Below are positions 27,715 to 35,999 of a stretch of DNA of 42,232 bases, piece after piece (within the stretch, counting starts at the first letter, position 1; each line of letters begins with the position of its first letter). Position numbers and translations under genes: made by a program. The notes beneath the pieces are model-generated. The model was not told the origin of the DNA and did not search any database. It saw nothing but the letters and a program-made list of their open reading frames with translations. Origin of the DNA: Desulfobacteraceae bacterium (lineage in GTDB: Bacteria > Desulfobacterota > Desulfobacteria > Desulfobacterales > SKZT01); the NCBI GenBank assembly GCA_007127235.1, contig SKZT01000294.1, forward strand, positions 1 to 42,232, read 5' to 3'.

Positions 27715-27743
27715 TTGCATTATACAATGTTTTTTTATATCAT
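27715..27743 (+). promoter_or_regulatory. Promoter of the cNMP-fold/NuoEF-HoxU operon
   Basis: TTGCAT (27715-27720) and TATCAT (27738-27743) are spaced by 17 bases, a good sigma70-like match. The predicted start lies inside or next to the palindrome at 27742-27756. Confidence 0.45.
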
Positions 27744-27785
27744 AACAGTATGTTATCATTATCCAAAAAGAATATTTGAAATATT
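27742..27785. promoter_or_regulatory. Two operator-like palindromes downstream of the promoter
   Basis: ATAACAGTATGTTAT (27742-27756) and AATATTTGAAATATT (27771-27785) are each perfect inverted repeats centred 29 bases apart. Their position over and after the likely transcription start suggests repression. The regulator is not identified; the downstream cNMP-fold protein has no DNA-binding domain. Confidence 0.4.
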
Positions 27786-27875
27786 GTTATGAAAGTGTTA
27801 TTTAAAGATCGCCATGAGGTATGAACATCACAATAATTATTTATATGTCTAGTCCTTCTTCGCCAGAGGTCTTCC

Positions 27876-28343
27876 ATGAATCAGTCAGAAATTGAAATTA
27901 TTCTTAAGGAGTGTGAATTTTTCAGATATCTCAAAAAGGAGGCCATTGAAAAAATCACAGCGCTTTGCAAAATCAAAAGTTACGATGCAGGAAATTATGT
28001 GTTTCAGCAGGGGGATTTCGGGGATTGTCTTTACATTATCGCGGATGGACACATTTTTCTTGAAAGATTATTGGATATGGGAGCCAGAAAAGCCAATGTC
28101 GTCATTGAAAAGCTTGGTAAAGGAAGAGTTTTCGGGTGCTGGTCGACTTTGATTGGCGACCCTCATTTTCTGATGTCATCCGCCTGCTGTCAGAAACCGA
28201 CCGAGATTATCTGCTTAAAGGGAACCGATCTAAGAGACATAATGAAACAGGACAAAGAGATTGGTTTTCATATATTGGAACGACTCTGCTTTCTTCTCAG
28301 AGATAGAATTCAGGCGGCATATGGCGCTTTGGAAAAAATTTAA
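27876..28343 (+). CDS. Stand-alone cyclic-nucleotide-binding-fold protein
   Basis: The 155-residue protein is a single cNMP-binding beta-barrel (about 15-135), with the start FFRYLKKEAIEKI, AGNYVFQQGDFGDCLYII and a C-terminal helix. The phosphate-binding cassette reads FGCWSTLIGDPHFLMSSACC. The glutamate and arginine that contact cyclic nucleotide in CRP are replaced (E to C88, R to F98), so cAMP binding is doubtful. There is no helix-turn-helix. It is first in an operon with the NuoE-like gene (11 bases later) and may sense a redox or metabolite signal for the complex, as an inference. Confidence 0.8.
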   Translation: MNQSEIEIILKECEFFRYLKKEAIEKITALCKIKSYDAGNYVFQQGDFGDCLYIIADGHIFLERLLDMGARKANVVIEKLGKGRVFGCWSTLIGDPHFLMSSACCQKPTEIICLKGTDLRDIMKQDKEIGFHILERLCFLLRDRIQAAYGALEKI

Positions 28344-28354
28344 AGGAGAGTCGA

Positions 28355-28894
28355 ATGGATGATGTGGTTTTGACATCTGAGGACAAAGCTGCTCTTGAGG
28401 AGCTGCGTTCTCAGCTGGACCGATACGAAAAATCCACCGCAAACCTTATTCCCATTTTGCAAATGATTCAGGAAAAAGTAAAATTTCTGCCTCCCGCTGC
28501 AATTAAGATGGTGGCCGGTTTTCTGGAAATACCCAGCAGCCAGGTTTACGGCGTTGCGACTTTTTATAATCAGTTCAAATTTAATCCGCCGGGAAAAAAT
28601 CCCATAAAAGTATGCCTTGGAACCGCCTGTCATGTAAGGGCCGGCGATATCATTTTGGAAAATTTTGAAAGAAAACTGGGTATTCGTGAGGGAGAAACCA
28701 CCGAGGACCGAGAGTTCAGCATCGACCGTGTCGCCTGCGTAGGGTGTTGTGCATTGGCACCTGTCGCCATTATGGGAAAAACTGTCCACGGACACATGGC
28801 ACCCAGTAAAGTTGAAGGCCTGGTCATGAGAGTCCAAATAGAACGTGAAAAAGCAGAAAGAGAAAGGCAAAAAAATGAGTCAGGGCAAAATTAA
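28355..28894 (+). CDS. NuoE-like [2Fe-2S] subunit of an NADH-oxidising module
   Basis: The 179-residue protein belongs to the thioredoxin-like ferredoxin family (24-kDa subunit of complex I, HoxE, HndA). VYGVATFYNQFKF and cluster motifs CLGTAC and CVGCC give the C-x4-C and C-x3-C ligands of one [2Fe-2S]. The strong GGAGAG site precedes ATG. The 3' end overlaps the NuoF-like start by 20 bases. It is predicted to pass electrons in a soluble NADH-dependent complex. Confidence 0.88.
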   Translation: MDDVVLTSEDKAALEELRSQLDRYEKSTANLIPILQMIQEKVKFLPPAAIKMVAGFLEIPSSQVYGVATFYNQFKFNPPGKNPIKVCLGTACHVRAGDIILENFERKLGIREGETTEDREFSIDRVACVGCCALAPVAIMGKTVHGHMAPSKVEGLVMRVQIEREKAERERQKNESGQN

Positions 28895-30821
28895 GACCAT
28901 TGATGAAAAATTTGGGGCTATTTTTGCCGAAGCTCAGCGACGTAAGAATGAAAGAGAAGCAAAGCCGGTTCCCAAAATTCATATTGGCCTGGCCACCTGC
29001 GGTATTGCTGCCGGGGCCATGGAAACCAAAGCATCCTTTGAGGAATCATTGGCGCAGCGTGGAATCGACGCTCAGATTCATCCAGTAGGATGTATCGGCC
29101 ACTGTTATGCAGAACCATGGGTGATTATCGAAAATACTGAAATGGGATTTCCACCGATCTTTTACCCGAAAGTCACCGCCGGCAAGGCCAAAATGCTCAC
29201 CAAGCTCTATCTCGAAGAGGGTGATCCCAGACTTGAACATATCCTGGGGGCCATGGAAGAAAATGAGATGATCCCAACGGTATGGGAATTTTCGCGCTTT
29301 AGTGAAGAAAAACGGATCGTAATGAATCTTTGCGGCAAAATCGACCCTGACGATATTTACGAATATATTGCTGAAGAGGGGTATGTTTCCTGGGCTAAGG
29401 CCCTGAAAGGCACCCCTGAAGAATTGTTAAACCTGGTTAAGGATTCCGGGCTGAGAGGAAGAGGCGGTGCTGGTTTTCCCACCGGCACAAAATGGGAAAT
29501 AGCCGCAAAACATGACAGTTCAAAGAAAATAGTGATCTGTAATGCTGATGAAGGTGATCCCGGTGCGTATATGGACCGGACTATCCTTGAAAGCAACCCG
29601 CATCAGGTTCTTGAAGGGCTTGCATTAAGTGCTTACGCAATAGGCGCAGACACCGCTTTTATTTATGTTCGGTCCGAATATCCTCTGGCGGTAAAAACAA
29701 TCCAGAAAGCGATCTCACAGGCCGAAGAAGCCGGTCTGATAGGAAAGGATATTCTCGGAAGCGGTTTTGATTTGGAAATAAAGATATTCCAAGGTTCCGG
29801 AGCCTTTGTTTGCGGTGAAGAAACGGCATTGATTCTTTCCATGGAAGGATTTCGGGGCATGCCATATCCCCGCCCCCCATATCCGGCCGAAACAGGCCTG
29901 CAGGGCGTTCCCACAGTCATCAACAATGTTAAAACCCTGGCATTGGTGCCGCCTATTGTCAAAAACGGGGTTTCATGGTTCCGGCAAATCGGAACGGAAA
30001 ACAGTCCCGGCACCGCCATTTTTTCCGTTGTAGGAAATGTGACGCACCCGGGACTGGTGGAAATTCCCATGGGAATTTCCCTCAGGTCCCTGATTTTTAA
30101 AATTTGCGGGGGTATTCCGGATAAAAAGAAATTCAAAGCAGCGCAGATCGGAGGCCCCTCAGGGGGATGCCTTCCGGAAGAATTTCTGGATATACCCATC
30201 GACTTTGACTCACTCATAGAAGCCGGGGCCATGATAGGCTCGGGAGGTATGGTGGTACTCGACGAAGATACCTGCATGGTGGATGTCTCCAGGTATTTTC
30301 TGGATTTCACGCAAAAGGAATCCTGCGGGAAATGCACATTTTGCCGAATAGGCACATGGCACTTGCTATCCATTTTACAGCGCCTGACCATTGGGGAAGG
30401 AAAGGAAGGCGATCTTGAGAAGCTGGAACAACTGAGCCGGGACATTAAAGAAGGCTCCTTGTGCGGCCTTGGAAAAACAGCTCCCAACCCTGTATTGACA
30501 TCATTGAAATATTTTCGGGAAGAATATGAGGCTCATATTAAGGAAGGCCGCTGTCCTGCAGCTTCATGTCGTCCCCTGACAGCCTTTTATATCGACTTGG
30601 ACAAGTGTGCAAGGGGTTGCGACGCATGTGTGGGGTGCTGCCCGGTAGATGCCGTATTTACCACATCAAACCGCAAAAAAGGCATTGATCAAGATCTTTG
30701 CATCAAATGCGGCGAGTGCAAGGTTCACTGCCCTCCGGATTACAATGCCATATTTAAAATCTCCCCACCCCATCTTGCACCGGTTATCGAACGTCCAAAG
30801 GAAGAAAAAGAAACGTCTTAA
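28875..30821 (+). CDS. NuoF-like NADH-binding flavoprotein with extra ferredoxin domains
   Basis: This 648-residue FMN/[4Fe-4S] subunit oxidises or reduces NAD(P). The N-terminal thioredoxin-like part (about 25-120) has only three cysteines (CGIAAGA, CIGHC), so its cluster may be absent. The core has GLRGRGGAGFPTGTKW (FMN/NADH), CNADEGDPGAYMDR and the N3-cluster motif ESCGKCTFCRIG. The C-terminus adds two [4Fe-4S] sites, CARGCDACVGCCP and CIKCGECKVHCP, as in HydB/HndC. I chose ATG 28875; the longer frame re-reads NuoE. The next gene is 22 bases downstream. Confidence 0.9.
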   Translation: MSQGKIKTIDEKFGAIFAEAQRRKNEREAKPVPKIHIGLATCGIAAGAMETKASFEESLAQRGIDAQIHPVGCIGHCYAEPWVIIENTEMGFPPIFYPKVTAGKAKMLTKLYLEEGDPRLEHILGAMEENEMIPTVWEFSRFSEEKRIVMNLCGKIDPDDIYEYIAEEGYVSWAKALKGTPEELLNLVKDSGLRGRGGAGFPTGTKWEIAAKHDSSKKIVICNADEGDPGAYMDRTILESNPHQVLEGLALSAYAIGADTAFIYVRSEYPLAVKTIQKAISQAEEAGLIGKDILGSGFDLEIKIFQGSGAFVCGEETALILSMEGFRGMPYPRPPYPAETGLQGVPTVINNVKTLALVPPIVKNGVSWFRQIGTENSPGTAIFSVVGNVTHPGLVEIPMGISLRSLIFKICGGIPDKKKFKAAQIGGPSGGCLPEEFLDIPIDFDSLIEAGAMIGSGGMVVLDEDTCMVDVSRYFLDFTQKESCGKCTFCRIGTWHLLSILQRLTIGEGKEGDLEKLEQLSRDIKEGSLCGLGKTAPNPVLTSLKYFREEYEAHIKEGRCPAASCRPLTAFYIDLDKCARGCDACVGCCPVDAVFTTSNRKKGIDQDLCIKCGECKVHCPPDYNAIFKISPPHLAPVIERPKEEKETS

Positions 30822-30843
30822 GCAAAATTAAGGATACCAAACC

Positions 30844-31476
30844 ATGGTGAAAATCCTGGTAGACAATAAACATATCGAGGCTGAAGATGGTGCCAATCTT
30901 CTTCAGACTTGCCTTGACAACGATATCTACATACCCAATCTTTGCTATCTGAATGATGGGCAAATCCCATTTGCCGGATGCCGTCTTTGTTATGTCCAAA
31001 TTAACGGGAAACCTGTCGCCTCCTGCACACAAAAAGTGGCCGAAGGACTCGAAGTGCAAACCGACACACCCGAAGTACGAAGCCTTCAAAAAGCCGCTTT
31101 TCGACTGTTGCTTTCGGTTCATGACATCAAGTGCAAAGAATGCCCTGCAAATAAACGATGCGAACTGCAGCGAATAGGCAAGTTTCTGAAGGTGGGATTA
31201 AAAGTGAAAGGACTGGAGGTTCGTCTTAAAGATCCGGGCTTGGATTCGGGGCATCCTTATTTGTTGATTGATCAAAACCGTTGTGTATTGTGTGGGAAAT
31301 GTGTTCGGGTCTGCCAAAAGAAACATGGCCATAGTTACCTGACTTTTGCCAAAAGAGGATTTGAAACGGTAATCAGTGCATATAGACAGCCGGAGGAATC
31401 CCCCCTCAACTTTTCCGAATGCACTGCATGCATTGATATTTGCCCTGTGCGAGCCCTTTTGCTTAAAGACGTTTAA
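30844..31476 (+). CDS. HoxU/NuoG N-terminal-type iron-sulfur subunit
   Basis: The 210-residue subunit matches the first quarter of NuoG and the diaphorase subunit HoxU. It has a plant-type [2Fe-2S] (CYLNDGQIPFAGCRLC...C), the H-x3-C-x2-C-x5-C [4Fe-4S] (HDIKCKECPANKRC), and two further clusters from CVLCGKCVRVC and CTACIDICP. There is no molybdopterin or hydrogenase H-cluster domain. AAGGA precedes the ATG. It is the last gene of the operon and ends 15 bases from the convergent dsrN stop. Confidence 0.87.
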   Translation: MVKILVDNKHIEAEDGANLLQTCLDNDIYIPNLCYLNDGQIPFAGCRLCYVQINGKPVASCTQKVAEGLEVQTDTPEVRSLQKAAFRLLLSVHDIKCKECPANKRCELQRIGKFLKVGLKVKGLEVRLKDPGLDSGHPYLLIDQNRCVLCGKCVRVCQKKHGHSYLTFAKRGFETVISAYRQPEESPLNFSECTACIDICPVRALLLKDV

Positions 31477-31491
31477 GCATTAACCGGGCGA

Positions 31492-32901
31492 TCATTTTGT
31501 TTTTTTATATTCACGGGCACGCTGAACCATGGCTTCTGCCCATACGGGTGTGCCAAGCGCATGAATATGGGTGTAAGTCGCCAGAACGTTCTTATAGATA
31601 AAACCATCCCTGTTATCCTTGATTCCCAAACCCCGCTGCATGGCAAACACCATATCCCCTTTTTCGTTGGGACATTCTATAACATTTGAATAGTGAAACT
31701 CATGGCCTCTGAATTCGGTTCCCACCTCGAAAAAAGGATTTTTGCCTTCCACTTTGATAACCGTATACCCGTGTCCCTGAGGCTTTTTGCAAAGACCGAA
31801 CACCAGGGGAAGCACCCCGGCCATCGGGTAGGATTTGTCTTTTAAAACAAGCTTTTCTCCTAAATATATGAGCCCGCCGCACTCTGCATATATGGGAAGG
31901 CCCTTTTCCGCCATAATTTTCAGGTTCTTTCTGAAATTTTCTTTTTCAGCCAGCAACTCTGCATGGGTTTCCGGAAACCCCCCGCCAATATATAGCGCAT
32001 CCACATCAGGAGAAATATCATCCTCAAAAGGGCTGATAAAGGTCACAGAAGCGCCCGCAGCCTGAAGGGCTTCAATGTTGTCCGGATAATAAAACTGAAA
32101 CGCCGAATCTTTAAGAATACCGATTACCGGGGAATCTGCAACAGCTTCCTTGACCGCACCCTGTGTATCTTGTTCAAAAACAGTATCCAGGGCCTTCAAA
32201 GCACCGCTACTGCAGGCCACTTGTTCAACGGCCTCCAAATCCACATGTTTTTCCACAATATCGGCAATGTCAAAAACAGAATCAAAACCGCTGCTGTGTT
32301 CGGGAGTCGGGATCAGCCCCATGTGTCTTTCGGGAAAATTTTGTTTTTTAAGCTTTGGTAAGGCTCCCAAAACCGGAATTCCACAATGAAATTCGATATT
32401 TTTTCGGATATTTTCCTGGTGTCGTGTACCCGCCACGTGATTTAAGATTACACCTTTAATTTGGACTTCCGGATCGAACTTCAGACATCCTAGAACAATC
32501 GCCGCCATGGATCGGGTGGACTTGGTGCAATCCAAACACAAGATGACCGGCAGATGAAGAAGTTTTGCCAGTTCAGCCGTACTTGTTTTTCCGGCAATAT
32601 CGATCCCATCAAATAACCCCCGGTTTCCTTCGATGACTGCGATGTCGCAACCTCGGGAATGCCGGAAAAAGGACTTCATAATTTTTGATTCAGGGATAAG
32701 AAAGTTGTCCAGATTATAGCAAGGCCGGCCTGCGGAAAGAGCAAGCCAGCCCGCATCTATGTAATCCGGACCTTTTTTGAAAGGCGCAATGGTCTTTCCC
32801 AGTCTTGCCAGAGCTGCAATAATCCCGACAGATATTACCGTCTTGCCGGATCCTCCGCGCATGGCAGCAATTATTATTCTTGGAAGATCCGTTGGAAACA
32901 T
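31492..32901 (-). CDS. dsrN: DsrN-type siroheme amidase (cobyrinate a,c-diamide synthase family)
   Basis: The 469-residue protein has the CobB/CbiA architecture. The N-terminal ATP-binding part has GGSGKT (16-21). The C-terminal glutamine amidotransferase part has the nucleophile C341 in IYAECGGLIYLG and a histidine region FRGHEFHYS. Family members amidate cobyrinate; in the dsr clusters of sulfur oxidisers and sulfate reducers the homologue DsrN is held to amidate siroheme for DsrAB. Position 66 bases after dsrD on the same strand supports the dsrN reading over corrin synthesis. The start has no good ribosome site. Confidence 0.85.
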   Translation of the reverse strand: MFPTDLPRIIIAAMRGGSGKTVISVGIIAALARLGKTIAPFKKGPDYIDAGWLALSAGRPCYNLDNFLIPESKIMKSFFRHSRGCDIAVIEGNRGLFDGIDIAGKTSTAELAKLLHLPVILCLDCTKSTRSMAAIVLGCLKFDPEVQIKGVILNHVAGTRHQENIRKNIEFHCGIPVLGALPKLKKQNFPERHMGLIPTPEHSSGFDSVFDIADIVEKHVDLEAVEQVACSSGALKALDTVFEQDTQGAVKEAVADSPVIGILKDSAFQFYYPDNIEALQAAGASVTFISPFEDDISPDVDALYIGGGFPETHAELLAEKENFRKNLKIMAEKGLPIYAECGGLIYLGEKLVLKDKSYPMAGVLPLVFGLCKKPQGHGYTVIKVEGKNPFFEVGTEFRGHEFHYSNVIECPNEKGDMVFAMQRGLGIKDNRDGFIYKNVLATYTHIHALGTPVWAEAMVQRAREYKKTK

Positions 32902-32967
32902 CCGCGTAAGAGAAAAAGATCTGATTTAAAAATTGGAAAGAAAATATCGGTAACTGAGAACGACCGA

Positions 32968-33207
32968 TTAGTCTTCATGTTCCGCATGGGCCTGTTTTCC
33001 GGCACCTTTCAGGCCATACAAGGAGGTACTTCCACTTGACCAGTACTCAAGCGTGCCGTCCTGAATCATTTGATTGATCAGTTTTTTGGCTTCCCTGGGC
33101 TTTAAATCGATAATTTTAGCTAAATCGTTGAAATAAAATTTGGTCTTTGTTTTCATCTTTTTGGTAAGGCCATCAACGATCATTTTTTTTGCTTCTTCGT
33201 ATTCCAT
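32968..33207 (-). CDS. dsrD: DsrD, activator of dissimilatory sulfite reductase
   Basis: The 79-residue winged-helix protein starts MEYEEAKKMIVDGLTKK and includes LKPREAKKLINQMIQDGTLEYW and SGSTSLYGLKG, the conserved DsrD core. DsrD is found almost only in sulfate reducers of this type and has been reported to raise sulfite reduction by DsrAB. A GGGGTGA-like site precedes ATG. It is separated from dsrB by 107 bases with a strong inverted repeat, and from dsrN by 66 bases. Confidence 0.95.
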   Translation of the reverse strand: MEYEEAKKMIVDGLTKKMKTKTKFYFNDLAKIIDLKPREAKKLINQMIQDGTLEYWSSGSTSLYGLKGAGKQAHAEHED

Positions 33208-33236
33208 ACTTCTTTCACCCCTTTTCCTTTAAATGT

Positions 33237-33298
33237 CGGGGGGCACTTTTTGTAATGAGCCATTTATTCAACTCATGTAATACAACTCAGGCCCCCCG
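33237..33298 (-). promoter_or_regulatory. Stem-loop between dsrB and dsrD
   Basis: CGGGGGGC (33237-33244) pairs perfectly with GCCCCCCG (33291-33298). The loop contains an inner ATGAG/CTCAT pair (33255-33259 and 33272-33276). No T-tract follows on the dsr strand, so it is more likely an RNA processing or stability element than a terminator. Confidence 0.55.
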
Positions 33299-33314
33299 CA
33301 TTGGGTTCGTTTTT

Positions 33315-34463
33315 TTAGAACTTAAATTGTGTCGTCTGGCGCCAGGTAAAATAAGCCGGATCACGGAAATCATCAATCAAATGATGCGTAAATTCAAGCT
33401 CGCATTTCTCAAAGAATCTTTCCCATCCAATTCTTTCAGCCCATTCACCAAGACGTTCATATTTCCTGGCGTTTGCAGCATAGACATCAACCATTTTTTT
33501 GATAACATCACATGTTGTGGGCCAACGCGGTTCTTCGTTGGGAATAAAAGCCACAACCACTTTAGAAAACTTGGGAGCGCTGATACGGTTGGACACTTTT
33601 CCACCCGCCATCAAAACAATACCATCACCTTCTTTGTCAACCAGAGGCAGGGAAGGACACATGGTGTAACAGTTGCCGCAGAACATGCAACGCTCATTTT
33701 TTATAGCCACGCTGTTGACTTTTTTGCCGTCAGGCAGTTCCACCTTTGACGGCTTAATGGCGGCTGTAGGACAGGAAGCGATCGCCAATGGAATTTCACA
33801 CATTTTGTCCAAATATTCATGGTCAATGATCGGCGGTTTGCGGTGATAACCCAAAATGGCGATATCTGAACAGTGAACAGCACCGCACATATTCAGACAG
33901 CATGCCAGAGACACGCGCAAGTGGGCCGGCATTCTGTGATTCTTGAATTCATCAAAAAGAACATCCATGACCGCTTTCACCGGGCCTGAAGCGTCGGTTG
34001 CCGGTGTATGGCAGTGAAGCCATCCCTGGGTATGAACAGGGTTGCTGATACCGGCACCAGTACCACCTACCGGGAATTTGAAACTTCCGGCATCAAACTT
34101 ACGGCTTTCCAGATCATCGATCAACGGTTGTACTTTGTCTTTGCTGTCCACCATGAACTCGATGTTGTTTCGGGTGGTAAAACGAAGATAGCCGCCACAA
34201 TGTTTATCGGCAATCTCACAAATTTCACGAATGAGAGTCACGGACATGAGGCGAGCCCCGCCGCAACGAACGGTATAGACCTCATCGCCGGACTCGGCTA
34301 CGTGCACCAGTACGCCCGGTTTCAAATATTCATGATAGAGCCACTTACCCTTGTTTTTTGCGATAAACGGAGGGTAGAACTCATCGTATTTACGAGGACC
34401 AATATCGGTGATCCTGTTTTCCATCGGTTTATCCGGATTGTATCCTGAAGAAATAAATGCCAT
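33315..34463 (-). CDS. dsrB: Dissimilatory sulfite reductase beta subunit
   Basis: DsrB pairs with DsrA in the alpha2beta2 enzyme that reduces sulfite with DsrC. The 382-residue chain has C151 (HCHTPATD) and CCLNMCG (C188, C189, C193) near the siroheme-[4Fe-4S] site. A ferredoxin domain has C231 and [12 protein letters not shown] (C259, C262, C265, C269). R/K-rich siroheme-contact segments such as LRFTTRNN are present. GGGAGG lies before ATG, and the start is 12 bases after the dsrA stop. All expected motifs are intact. Confidence 0.97.
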   Translation of the reverse strand: MAFISSGYNPDKPMENRITDIGPRKYDEFYPPFIAKNKGKWLYHEYLKPGVLVHVAESGDEVYTVRCGGARLMSVTLIREICEIADKHCGGYLRFTTRNNIEFMVDSKDKVQPLIDDLESRKFDAGSFKFPVGGTGAGISNPVHTQGWLHCHTPATDASGPVKAVMDVLFDEFKNHRMPAHLRVSLACCLNMCGAVHCSDIAILGYHRKPPIIDHEYLDKMCEIPLAIASCPTAAIKPSKVELPDGKKVNSVAIKNERCMFCGNCYTMCPSLPLVDKEGDGIVLMAGGKVSNRISAPKFSKVVVAFIPNEEPRWPTTCDVIKKMVDVYAANARKYERLGEWAERIGWERFFEKCELEFTHHLIDDFRDPAYFTWRQTTQFKF

Positions 34464-34475
34464 GATTCCTCCCTT

Positions 34476-35789
34476 TTATCTCTGATGGTATTTTCTGAAT
34501 TCATTGATGTCACGATCCCAACCACCTTCGACTTCTTCTTCTTTCCAGAAAATGTACGGGTTGGTTCGGGGTTCCTGGACCATTCTCACATCGGGTTCCA
34601 GGCCTGTCACTTCGAGCAGCTTCTGCATACCCTGACGTTTCATCAATTCTCCAAGACGCTCACGGTTTTTACCTTCTTCCATCCACCAATCCCAGATAGG
34701 TTCGATGATGTTTTCCTTGATTTCGGTGTATGGTGATTCGGCTTTAACGAACGGTACGATCAGTGTGCAGAGCTGGGCACCATCAAGAATGGGCGCTTTT
34801 CCACCCACCAGGACCGATAAACCACGGTCATCACCGATACGAAGGGCCCTGGGCATTACATTGATACAATGCATGCAGCGGTTACATTCTTTGTTGTCAA
34901 TTTTCAGCTCTTTGCCATCCATCCACATACATTCGGTGGGACATAATCCAATGACTTCTTTTTGAATATCAAATGCACCCCAGTCACGTCCACTGTGGGC
35001 ACCGGCATTGGGAACAAACTCGCCACCAATATACGCCTGAACCGCTTCCTGATCGATCTTGATATCGTCTCTCCAGGTACCAATAAAAGCCATGTCCGAA
35101 CGTGCAATGGAAGCCACACATCCGTTGGGGCAACCATCCATCTTAAACTTGAACTTATATGGAAATGCCGGTCTATGAAGCTCATCCTGATATTCCATCG
35201 TCAGATCATAACACAGATCCTGAGTGTCATAACAGGCATATTCACAACGGGCCTGACCGATACAATCGGCAGGTGTTCTAAGGTTGGATCCGGAACCGCC
35301 CAAATCCTGACCAATGTTATGGGTCAATTCGAAAAAGATTTCTTCGATCTGTTTGGTAGTGGTTCCAAGAAAAATAATGTCACCGGTTGAACCGTGCATA
35401 TTGGTGAGTCCGCTTCCACGCCTATCCCACAAATCACAGAGATTTCTCAGATGTTCCGTGGTATAGAATTTAGCACCGGGCTGTGCAATGCGCATGGTGT
35501 GAAAATGTGCAACACCGGGGAACATTTCGGGCTGGTCACAATAGCGGCCGATAACGCCACCGCCGTAACCAAAGACACCAACAATTCCACCATGTTTCCA
35601 ATGGGTTCGACCATGCACATAAGAAAGCTCGAGCAGACCCATAATATCCTCAACGACATCCACAGGAATCTGATACTCGATATTGTCAGGATTTTTAGCC
35701 CGTCTTTCAGCCTCTTGCTTCATATCAGATACGAAGCTGGGCCAAGGTCCAGACTCTAACTGGTCCAACAGGGGGGTTTCATGTTTCAT
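34476..35789 (-). CDS. dsrA: Dissimilatory sulfite reductase alpha subunit
   Basis: The catalytic alpha subunit of dissimilatory sulfite reductase is 437 residues. The siroheme-[4Fe-4S] ligands are C176 and C182 (CIGQARC, C-x5-C) and C220 and C224 (CPNGC, C-x3-C). The inserted ferredoxin domain has C283, C302, C305 and C308 (CNRCMHC). The N-terminus [21 protein letters not shown] and [17 protein letters not shown] match DsrA of sulfate reducers of the reductive type. GGAGG lies before ATG. First gene of dsrA-dsrB-dsrD-dsrN. Confidence 0.98.
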   Translation of the reverse strand: MKHETPLLDQLESGPWPSFVSDMKQEAERRAKNPDNIEYQIPVDVVEDIMGLLELSYVHGRTHWKHGGIVGVFGYGGGVIGRYCDQPEMFPGVAHFHTMRIAQPGAKFYTTEHLRNLCDLWDRRGSGLTNMHGSTGDIIFLGTTTKQIEEIFFELTHNIGQDLGGSGSNLRTPADCIGQARCEYACYDTQDLCYDLTMEYQDELHRPAFPYKFKFKMDGCPNGCVASIARSDMAFIGTWRDDIKIDQEAVQAYIGGEFVPNAGAHSGRDWGAFDIQKEVIGLCPTECMWMDGKELKIDNKECNRCMHCINVMPRALRIGDDRGLSVLVGGKAPILDGAQLCTLIVPFVKAESPYTEIKENIIEPIWDWWMEEGKNRERLGELMKRQGMQKLLEVTGLEPDVRMVQEPRTNPYIFWKEEEVEGGWDRDINEFRKYHQR

Positions 35790-35852
35790 CGTGTTACCTC
35801 CATTAATGTTAATAATTCGCTACTCTAAAATCGATTTTTCCCGATATGGCTT

Positions 35853-35874
35853 CTGAGTCACCTCCTCTCAGTCA
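35853..35874 (-). promoter_or_regulatory. Hairpin with SD-like loop in the dsrA leader
   Basis: On the minus strand TGACTGAG-AGGAGG-TGACTCAG places a perfect AGGAGGTGA in a loop closed by CTGAG/CTCAG, about 65 bases before the dsrA start. No start codon follows at a usable distance. It may be a decoy or a regulatory RNA fold. Confidence 0.35.
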
Positions 35875-35943
35875 GGGCTATTTTTAAACTGTTTTTTCTA
35901 ATCTCTTTTTTATTTTCCAATCTCCCTTTTTAAAGGGGCAGAT

Positions 35944-35972
35944 ATATTATCATTGAAACGCTTTTTCAATAA
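35944..35972 (-). promoter_or_regulatory. Probable dsr operon promoter with overlapping palindrome
   Basis: On the minus strand an extended -10 TGATAATAT (hexamer 35949-35944) lies 17 bases after a poor -35 TTATTG (35972-35967). Between and over them is TTGAAA-AAGCG-TTTCAA (35969-35953), an inverted repeat that could be an activator or repressor site. The leader is about 150 bases. Confidence 0.4.
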
Positions 35973-35999
35973 AAAATAACGAGGTTACCAAGCTCAATG

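Larger units (their letters stand above)
27477..27875. other. Regulatory-looking gap before the cNMP-fold/Nuo operon
   Basis: The 399 bases hold no gene I can support. A promoter-like TTGCAT-17-TATCAT lies at 27715-27743. Two perfect palindromes follow: ATAACA-GTA-TGTTAT (27742-27756) and AATATTT-G-AAATATT (27771-27785). The first half of the gap is A/T-rich without structure. Confidence 0.5.

Noticed and set aside
32946-32968. ATCGGT/ACCGAT inverted repeat after dsrD as a terminator
   Set aside because: Only six base pairs, overlapping the dsrD stop, with a weak U-rich sequence; not convincing and dsrN follows on the same strand.
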